Of a DNA stretch of 64,000 nucleotides, positions 58,397-64,000 are shown one piece after another. This DNA comes from JBFMEX01 sp040752215. Its GTDB lineage: Bacteria; Pseudomonadota; Alphaproteobacteria; Rhizobiales; Hyphomicrobiaceae. The number at the start of each line of letters is the position of its first letter. Positions within the stretch are counted from its first letter, which is position 1. The notes below the pieces were generated by a model, which was not told the origin of the DNA, did not search any database, and saw only the letters and a program-made list of their open reading frames with translations. Position numbers and translations under genes: made by a program. The stretch spans positions 49,107 through 113,106 of the forward strand of contig JBFMEX010000015.1 of NCBI GenBank assembly GCA_040752215.1, written 5' to 3'.

Positions 58397-60619
58397 ATGT
58401 CGTCCGCAGCCAAGCTGGAGTCGCGACACGTGGCGACGGTCCGACTCTCGGAACCGCCGGACCCGGCCCTCGACCCGCTCGTCGAGCAGGTCGTGGCCGC
58501 TGCTCCCGCGCTGCTGACAAGCCGGTCGATTCTCGCTGCCATCGATTGGCGCCGGATTCCCGCCGAGCGCGTCGCTGCCATGCTCGACGCGATCGAGCAC
58601 GTAGGCGACGAGGTGCCCGCCTGGCTCGCCAAGTCGCTGGTGATCGCGGGCCACGGCCTGCCCGCCTATGGCACCCGTCGATTGCCGCCGGAGCTGCGGC
58701 TCCTCAACGCACTCAACACCAGCCCGGGCCCGGATCTTTCCGCGAACGACATCCGCACGGCCCTCGCCCACCTCCATGCTCTGGACAACGCCGATCAGAC
58801 CATCGTCGCTGCGACGGCAGCCGGGCTCGTCCGTGCCGGGCTCCCGCAGGACGCCGTCCGCCTGATGCTGGCCCACGGCCTGGACACGGCAGGTCTTCCG
58901 CCGGCGGCGCGGACGGCGCTGCCCGCCATTCTGCAGACGCTCCCGGAGCTCAGTCTGCGTGTGGCCGGCTTCTCGACGACGCACGCTCTCGCGTCCAGCA
59001 TGCGTCCGGCATTCGCCGCCAATGGCTGGCGGGCCGACATCACCGAGGCGGCCTTCGGTGAGGCGTTCAAGGAGCTGCTCGCTCCGGTCCCCGGCATGAA
59101 TGCGCTGGTGTTGCTGCTCGACGTCGATGGCCTACTCCCACCCGATTGGCGCATCCCCGCGCACGAAGCCTCGGGCCTGCTGACCCAGCGCGTGGCAACA
59201 CTCGCCGACGCACTTGCCGCCTTCGACGAGCGCGGCGGCGTGCCGCTTCTCGTCAACACGCTGCCGGCGAGCCCGGCGCCGAGCGTCGGGTTGATCGACC
59301 GCACGAGCGAGCGCGGTCTTGCCCGGGCGATCGAGCTCATCAATCGCGCCGTTCTCGACGTCGCCGGCAAGTCGCATCGCATCACCGTCATCGACGCCGA
59401 GCTGGCGCTGGCCGACGTCGCCCCGTCGCGCCGGACCGATCCGCGGCTCTGGTACTACGGCCGCTACCCCTACTCGAGCGAAGCTACGCGTGCACTCGCC
59501 ATCGCTTTCGCACGGACCTGGCGGCTGCGGCGACGCGGCCCCGCCAAAGTGCTGGCACTCGACTTCGACAACACGCTGTGGGGCGGCGTGCTGGGCGACG
59601 ACGGCATCGAGCGGCTTGCGTGCGGCGAGGATTTCCCTGGCAACGCCTATCGCGCGCTGCAGGAGGAATGCCTGCGCCTCAAGAGCCAGGGCATGCTGCT
59701 GGTCGGACTGAGCAAGAACAACCCGGATGCGATGGCCGCATTCGATCGCCACCCGGGAATGGTGCTGCGCGGCAGCGATTTCGCCGCTGTTGCCGTCAAC
59801 TGGGAGCCGAAGCCGGCCAATATTCGTCGCCTCGCCAACGAGCTCGGCCTCGGTCTCGACAGCTTCGTCTTTCTCGACGACAGCCCTCACGAGCGCGAGG
59901 AGATGCGCCGCTCCTGCCCCGAGGTCGCCGTGCCCGAGCTGCCGAGCGACCCGGCGCTCCGTCCGCAGTGGCTGCGCCGCCTGGACGTCACGTGGCCGGT
60001 ACGACTGACCGAGGAGGACCAGCGGCGGGCGGAGATGTATTCGGCCGAGCAGGCCGCTCGCGCGCTCAAGGCCGGCGCACTTTCGCACGAGGACTATCTC
60101 GCGAGCCTCGGCCAGCGCCTGACCGTCTCGCGCATCGGCGGGCAGGCGCTGGCCCGTGCCGCGCAGATGCATCAGCGCACCAATCAGTTCAACCTGACCA
60201 CCCGCCGGCTGGACGAGACCGCGATCGCCGCCATTGCCTCGGATGCCTCGCGAGGCCTGGCGCTGATCGGGCGGGTGGTCGACAAGTTCGGCGATCACGG
60301 ACTCGTGGTCGCGGCCACGGTGCTGATCGATGGCCGGGATGCGGTCATCAACACGCTGCTGATGAGTTGTCGCGTCATCGGCCGCGAGATCGAGCGGGCC
60401 TTCCTCGGCACCTTGCTGGCAGAGCTCGCGCGACTCCGCGTCGAGCACGTTCGTGGCGACTACATCGCGACCGCACGCAACACGCTCGTCAGTGACCTCT
60501 ATCCCGCCAACGGTTTCGCACCGCTGGACCGCGCAGACGGTAGCCATTCCTGGATGTTCGAGCTCGATGGACGGCCGCTGCCGCAATCCAGGTTCGTCAC
60601 CACAATCTTGGAGGACTGA
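58397..60619 (+). CDS. FkbH-like protein: HAD-IIIC phosphatase with N-terminal extension and GNAT-like end
   Basis: A 740-residue protein. Residues 190-370 look SGNH-hydrolase-like (with WYYGRYPYSS near 352-361), the HAD-IIIC domain starts at ALDFDNTLWGGVLGDDG (388-403) and continues through LSKNNPD and FVFLDDSPHERE, and about 600-735 is GNAT-like. FkbH proteins take glycerate from 1,3-bisphosphoglycerate and load it on a carrier protein in polyketide assembly. The first 190 residues are a helical extension that I cannot assign. ATG at 58397 follows GAGGAG at 7 bases. The next gene, a carrier protein, begins at the base after its stop codon. Confidence 0.88.
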   Translation: MSSAAKLESRHVATVRLSEPPDPALDPLVEQVVAAAPALLTSRSILAAIDWRRIPAERVAAMLDAIEHVGDEVPAWLAKSLVIAGHGLPAYGTRRLPPELRLLNALNTSPGPDLSANDIRTALAHLHALDNADQTIVAATAAGLVRAGLPQDAVRLMLAHGLDTAGLPPAARTALPAILQTLPELSLRVAGFSTTHALASSMRPAFAANGWRADITEAAFGEAFKELLAPVPGMNALVLLLDVDGLLPPDWRIPAHEASGLLTQRVATLADALAAFDERGGVPLLVNTLPASPAPSVGLIDRTSERGLARAIELINRAVLDVAGKSHRITVIDAELALADVAPSRRTDPRLWYYGRYPYSSEATRALAIAFARTWRLRRRGPAKVLALDFDNTLWGGVLGDDGIERLACGEDFPGNAYRALQEECLRLKSQGMLLVGLSKNNPDAMAAFDRHPGMVLRGSDFAAVAVNWEPKPANIRRLANELGLGLDSFVFLDDSPHEREEMRRSCPEVAVPELPSDPALRPQWLRRLDVTWPVRLTEEDQRRAEMYSAEQAARALKAGALSHEDYLASLGQRLTVSRIGGQALARAAQMHQRTNQFNLTTRRLDETAIAAIASDASRGLALIGRVVDKFGDHGLVVAATVLIDGRDAVINTLLMSCRVIGREIERAFLGTLLAELARLRVEHVRGDYIATARNTLVSDLYPANGFAPLDRADGSHSWMFELDGRPLPQSRFVTTILED

Positions 60620-60874
60620 ATGGAACTCGCTCTGCAACCTGCCCTGCGCCGCTATCCGGAGATCGCAACGATTTTCGAGACCGTGTTCGATCATCACGGG
60701 CCACTGTCGCCCGCGACGACTCCGGATGACGTGGCGCACTGGGATTCGCAGCGCCACATCGCGCTGGTCATCATGATCGAGACGACCTACGGCATTTCCC
60801 TGTCGATGGACGAGATGATGGAGATCCGCAGCGTTGCCGACATCGAGACAATCCTGGATCGCCATGGCGTGTGA
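60620..60874 (+). CDS. Acyl carrier protein-like, partner of FkbH
   Basis: An 84-residue carrier domain with the phosphopantetheine site as Ser43 in HWDSQRHIALVIMIE, followed by YGISLSMDEMMEIRSVADI, which resembles carrier proteins next to FkbH genes. It begins at the base after the FkbH stop, so the two are coupled. It is clearly different from AcpXL on the other strand. It is the last gene of the rightward operon. Confidence 0.85.
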   Translation: MELALQPALRRYPEIATIFETVFDHHGPLSPATTPDDVAHWDSQRHIALVIMIETTYGISLSMDEMMEIRSVADIETILDRHGV

Positions 60875-60923
60875 GGGAGCCAGCGCCCGGCCGCCTACCC
60901 TCCACGCATGACCGCCAAGATCA

Positions 60924-62015
60924 CTAGGCCACCGCAGGGCGGGTCCCGTGCCCGTCCGCCTCGAGGGCTCTCCGGCGCCACTGCGCTGCCAGGTTTGGAT
61001 CGCGTATTGCCAGGAACCGGCGTGCGATCTCCAATGCAATCTCCGGTGCCGCATCGAGAGGCGCGTAGGACCACGTCTCGGTGATATCGCTGCTCTGCGT
61101 GAGCGGACGCGTTGCGCCATAGTGCCGAAGCGCGCTGTGGAAGCGCTCGAACTTGCCCGAGCCGCCATTCGGCTCGAAAACCAGCACGGGGCGTCCCGTC
61201 ACGCAGGCCTCGCTGGTCATGTTCACCGAGTCGGCAGTGACGATCACCGCATCGGCGTGAGCGAGGAAGGACCAGTAGGGATTGGGTCCGCTCCGGGTCC
61301 ACACCAGACGCCTCGAGGACCGCGATCCCGCGACGGCCGCAGCGAACAACGCACCGCTCGTTCGCTGCGACGGCGTGATCATGAAACTTGCGCCCTGCCG
61401 CGCGAGCGCGCCGAGACAGCCGGCCAGCCGATCGAGGCTATGGCTGTCGTATCGATAGGCTCCGTTGGGCCCGCCGAGACACACCGCCACCCGTGGAGAC
61501 GGAAGCGCCTCCACTTCGCGCACGGTCTCGGCTCGCAACCGGGCCAGATCGGCCGGCCGCATGCGATGCGGCGTGGTGAGCGTGGTGATGACGTTGGCGC
61601 CTGTGACCCCATCGTGGAGCGGGCACCAGACGAGGTCGGCGACATCGAACGGCGTGCGCGGATTCTGCAGCAGCACGGTGAAGGTCGCGCCCTCGGAGGC
61701 CCGCCGCATGGCTCGCAGATAGGCTATCGTGCGCCGACCCGCGGCCAGCACCAGGTCAGGCCACGGAGGGCTGAACCGCCCGCTAGAGCCGCCGATCCTG
61801 TCGAGCGGATCGGCCGGTCCCCAGGGTGCGAGCAGCGCCCACAGCCGTCGTGGCGCGACAGCGTGCACCTCGCTCGCCAATCCCAACGCCTGAGCCAGCC
61901 CCGTCACTTTGGAGGCCGTGCCGAGCCGCCCGTCGAACAATGCCCAGGCAGACCTTCCATGAACGGTCTCGAGCACGGAGCTCGTGTCCTGACGCTCGGC
62001 GTCGGATGGCAGCAT
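60924..62015 (-). CDS. ELM1/DUF1022 family protein (GT-B-like)
   Basis: A 363-residue protein of the bacterial family related to plant mitochondrial fission factor ELM1. Seen are LLQNPR (about 116), VAVCLGGPNGAYRYD (about 175-190), SQRTSGA, and the C-terminal ADAVIVTADSVNMTSEACVTGRPVLVFE, which is a GT-B-type nucleotide-sugar binding half. In bacteria these genes sit near lipid A and cell-envelope genes; function unproven. It is convergent with the FkbH/carrier operon. Confidence 0.85.
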   Translation of the reverse strand: MLPSDAERQDTSSVLETVHGRSAWALFDGRLGTASKVTGLAQALGLASEVHAVAPRRLWALLAPWGPADPLDRIGGSSGRFSPPWPDLVLAAGRRTIAYLRAMRRASEGATFTVLLQNPRTPFDVADLVWCPLHDGVTGANVITTLTTPHRMRPADLARLRAETVREVEALPSPRVAVCLGGPNGAYRYDSHSLDRLAGCLGALARQGASFMITPSQRTSGALFAAAVAGSRSSRRLVWTRSGPNPYWSFLAHADAVIVTADSVNMTSEACVTGRPVLVFEPNGGSGKFERFHSALRHYGATRPLTQSSDITETWSYAPLDAAPEIALEIARRFLAIRDPNLAAQWRRRALEADGHGTRPAVA

Positions 62016-62078
62016 CTTGAACGCTCCGCTTTCAGAACAACGGCGGCGTTCATAATGACGTGATGATCAAGTCGATCC

Positions 62079-62092
62079 TTGACCTCGGTTAA
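62079..62092. promoter_or_regulatory. Anaerobox variant before the Crp/Fnr gene
   Basis: TTGACCTCGGTTAA matches 9 of 10 fixed positions of TTGAY-N4-RTCAA. Centred at -41.5 it gives a start near 62127 and a 61-base leader for the regulator gene at 62188. Confidence 0.5.
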
Positions 62093-62187
62093 TCGACGAG
62101 CACGACGACCGGTATCTAAAGGAGCCGTAGCGAGCGCGACACAGATCGCGCTCCACTCGGCACATTGGCTGTTCTACCCCGAGCGAC

Positions 62188-62898
62188 ATGTCAGCGGAGG
62201 GGCGCGTGGACCCGTCGGACTGGAGAATCGTTCGATCGACCGCTCTGTTCTCCGCAATGCCGTCCGAGGCGGCGCGAGCACTGATCGGGAATCTGACCGC
62301 CCGGGTTTACGAGAAGAGCACGATGCTCTTCCACCAGGGCGAGCCGGCCTCGGCTTTCTATGTCATTCTCGACGGCTGGGTGAAAATCTACCGTACGACG
62401 GTCGACGGACTCGAGGTCGTGCTGCACGTCTTCAAGCAAGGCGAGACCTTCGCAGAAGCCGCGATGTTCCTCGGCGGAACCTATCCCGCCAGTGCCGAGA
62501 CCGTGTCCCCCGCCCGCTTGCTGCGCATCGACGGAGACACGTTCCGCACCAGGATCCACGAGCGACCGGAGCTCGCCATGGCCATGCTGGCATCCGCATC
62601 CTATCAGCTGAAGTATCTTGTCGAGCAGATCGAGCAGATTCGCTCCCGCTCTGCGGCGCAGAGAATCGCCCGGTTCGTCGTGCAAATGGCGGCCGGCCGC
62701 ACCGGCACGACGGTCGTCGAGCTTCCTTTCGAGAAGGCGCTGCTGGCCAACCGTCTCGGCATGAAGCCCGAAAGCTTCTCGCGCGCGCTCGCAAAGCTCA
62801 GAACCATCGGCATCACCGTCGAGAAGGACTGCGTGCACGTCGCCGACGTCGAGGCGCTGCGCGCCTTCGCGGAGGTCACCGCGGGGGAGGAGGAGTGA
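62188..62898 (+). CDS. Crp/Fnr-family regulator, DNR/NnrR-like
   Basis: A 236-residue regulator with the effector beta-roll (about 20-130; FHQGEPASAFYVILDGWVKIYR) and a C-terminal helix-turn-helix (LANRLGMKPESFSRALAKLR, about 190-209). It lacks an N-terminal Cys cluster, so it is not an iron-sulfur FNR; the E-x-FSR recognition helix fits the DNR group, which responds to nitric oxide through heme. No nitrogen-oxide reductase gene is in the window, so the signal remains unknown. An anaerobox-like site lies upstream. Confidence 0.82.
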   Translation: MSAEGRVDPSDWRIVRSTALFSAMPSEAARALIGNLTARVYEKSTMLFHQGEPASAFYVILDGWVKIYRTTVDGLEVVLHVFKQGETFAEAAMFLGGTYPASAETVSPARLLRIDGDTFRTRIHERPELAMAMLASASYQLKYLVEQIEQIRSRSAAQRIARFVVQMAAGRTGTTVVELPFEKALLANRLGMKPESFSRALAKLRTIGITVEKDCVHVADVEALRAFAEVTAGEEE

Positions 62899-63021
62899 GG
62901 ATGGCGAGCTGCGCTTCGGGTGCAGATTGGTGACGCGGGGCGTTCACGCGCCGCCGCAGGAGCGCGCGCAACGAGCCACCAAGGCGCCCTCGGCCTGCGG
63001 CGGTTGCTCCGATGACGCCTA

Positions 63022-63035
63022 TTGACGCACGTCAT
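63022..63035. promoter_or_regulatory. Anaerobox before the 65-residue gene
   Basis: TTGACGCACGTCAT matches 9 of 10 fixed positions. Centred at -41.5, transcription would start near 63070, 24 bases before the ATG at 63094, an ideal layout for a FixK/DNR-activated gene. Confidence 0.65.
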
Positions 63036-63093
63036 GGCACGCGCATCGGCAACGGGGCGAAGTGCTGTCGCCCGGCGAATGGGGCTTCGAAAC

Positions 63094-63291
63094 ATGGCGC
63101 GGGATGAGCATGTTCGCATAGCTGCGCAGCATATGATCGACCGCTACCGGAACTCGGCATTGGCCGAGGCCGATCAGAGAGTGCAGGAGCTCAGAGCCCG
63201 GGGCGAGGAGGACGCCGCTCGCGATTGGCTGGAGATAAGGGACGCGATCGCACGACTGATGGCGATGCCGCCGCCAGACAGGCGGCATTGA
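63094..63291 (+). CDS. Small protein of unknown function led by an anaerobox
   Basis: A 65-residue, highly charged and mainly helical protein (MARDEHVRIAAQHMIDRYRN, QELRARGEEDAARDWLEIRD) without cysteines or a membrane helix. The open frame extends to 63022 across the anaerobox, but the ATG at 63094 fits the predicted transcript start. It may be a small regulatory or stress protein made at low oxygen; the family is not recognised. Confidence 0.65.
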   Translation: MARDEHVRIAAQHMIDRYRNSALAEADQRVQELRARGEEDAARDWLEIRDAIARLMAMPPPDRRH

Positions 63292-63331
63292 GGAACTCAC
63301 CTCGAATACGCTTCCAGGCAGAGATCCGACG

Positions 63332-64000
63332 ATGGCCTACTCAGCCCCCACATGTACCGAGTGCCCGATCCGCCCCCCGAGTGGGAAGCTCTGGATCGAG
63401 CCGAGCTCGAGGCCTTCTCCAGAGGCGCTCAAGCCCGATTGCTGGAGCCGGGCGAGACGCCCTACCTGCAGGGTGACAAGTGCAAGGGCATCTGTTGCGT
63501 GCAGGCGGGGCTTGTTGGTGTGCGCCGCATCGATACGTGCGGTCGTTCCGCACTCCTGCGGCTGGCTCATCCCGGCGACATTCTCGGCTATGGCGCGCTG
63601 CTGCGGCAGGTCGACCACTCGGAAAGCGCCGAGGCGCTGGCGCCCTCCAAGATCTGCTTTGTCGGCGGCTGAGTTGTCTGCCCGGCGCTGCGGCGAAACG
63701 AGCGCTTGCGCAAGGCGTTCCTGATGAGAGCGCTGAGCGAGCTCGATCAGCTCGAAGGCGACTATGCAGATCTGCTGACCAAGACGTTGCGAAGCCGGCT
63801 GCTGACCCTGCTGGTTTCCCTACAGCGGCAGGCATCGGCGCGGCGCAACTCGGATCGCTCCTCGTTCGAGCTGCCGTTGCCGAGAAGGGAGCCGGCAGCC
63901 TTGCTCGGTGCCACACCGGAATCCGTCTCTCGGATGATCTCGCGACTCAACGCCGAGGGTGCCGTCCGCATTGCCGAGCGCCGTGTCGAGCTCCACGCTC
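63332..64000 (+). pseudogene. Broken Crp/Fnr-family regulator (frameshift and in-frame TGA), runs off the window
   Basis: The 5' part from ATG 63332 reads MAYSAPTCTECPIRPP, typical of cysteine-bearing Fnr-type regulators. The sensible continuation, EWEALDRAELEAFS, is in another frame; one missing C in the run CCCCCC near 63374-63379 explains this. After 97 more codons the frame meets TGA at 63670-63672, but beyond it the same frame continues as VVCPALRRNERLRKAFL and a full helix-turn-helix (LLGATPESVSRMISRLN) to the window end. So at least two disabling changes are present. Sequencing error at the C-run is possible for the first but not likely for both. Confidence 0.75.

Noticed and set aside
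63670..63672. In-frame TGA as selenocysteine codon in the Crp/Fnr gene
   Set aside because: No selenocysteine is known at this site in the family, I saw no downstream bacterial SECIS-like hairpin, and the same gene also has a frameshift; a pseudogene is simpler.

Overview
The window is high-GC DNA, dense in genes on both strands, from a bacterium that is very probably an alphaproteobacterium of the order Hyphomicrobiales (Rhizobiales). The pointers are a FixNOQP-FixGHIS type cbb3 oxidase cluster controlled by FixL/FixK-type regulators, an AcpXL-type acyl carrier protein with its own FabZ/FabF genes (the lipid A very-long-chain fatty acid cluster of this order), and many family types common in that group (ELM1-like protein, host-attachment protein, MdoH of the short type). 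No insertion sequence, prophage, CRISPR array or rRNA gene was seen. One tRNA gene, tRNA-Thr(UGU), is present.

Layout. 1-8 kb: surface polysaccharide genes (a flippase cut by the window edge, an undecaprenyl-phosphate sugar transferase), tRNA-Thr, a HAD phosphatase, and a leftward group of glucan glucosyltransferase MdoH, an FkbM methyltransferase and an exported protein. 7.9-11.2 kb: a tightly coupled rightward operon of a Zn-type dehydrogenase, a cysteine-free 6-pyruvoyltetrahydropterin-synthase-like protein, a glycosyltransferase and a methyltransferase; its pathway is not known to me. 11.2-16.0 kb: O-acetylhomoserine sulfhydrylase and a Pat-type protein acetyltransferase.

16.2-38.5 kb is a micro-oxic respiration region. 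A hybrid FixL-like heme-PAS kinase, an OmpR-type regulator resembling FxkR, and a FixK-like regulator lie together, with three ATTACA-like repeats and an anaerobox between the last two. They are followed by ccoNOQP, ccoGHIS, a DUF2189 membrane protein, an APC permease, and a leftward six-gene run (two universal stress proteins, an unknown protein, ABC ATPase, permease and HlyD adaptor). Anaeroboxes of the form TTGAY-N4-RTCAA, exact or nearly so, sit in front of the kinase, fixK, ccoN, DUF2189, the stress-protein run, the host-attachment/APH-AAA pair, a Crp/Fnr gene and a 65-residue gene near the right end. The parsimonious reading is one oxygen-responsive circuit: the kinase senses O2, the OmpR-type regulator turns on fixK, and FixK turns on oxidase, stress and export genes.

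38.5-51 kb is mixed: kinase fusion, TPR lipoprotein, cation transporter, Tat-exported nucleotidase, a BFD-like iron-sulfur protein, then three neighbouring genes with effector-like domains (TIR-WD40, a SLATT-like membrane protein, and an exported caspase-SUMF1 protein).

51.1-60.9 kb is a lipid or polyketide assembly region: a leftward operon acpXL-fabZ followed by two tandem copies of a ketosynthase pair, each made of one catalytic enzyme and one partner lacking the active-site Cys; and a divergent rightward operon of a MaoC-SDR fusion, an FkbH-like HAD protein and a second carrier protein. A perfect 20-bp palindrome lies between the two operons. 60.9-64 kb holds an ELM1-like protein, a Crp/Fnr regulator, a small anaerobox-led gene and a broken Crp/Fnr gene that runs off the end.
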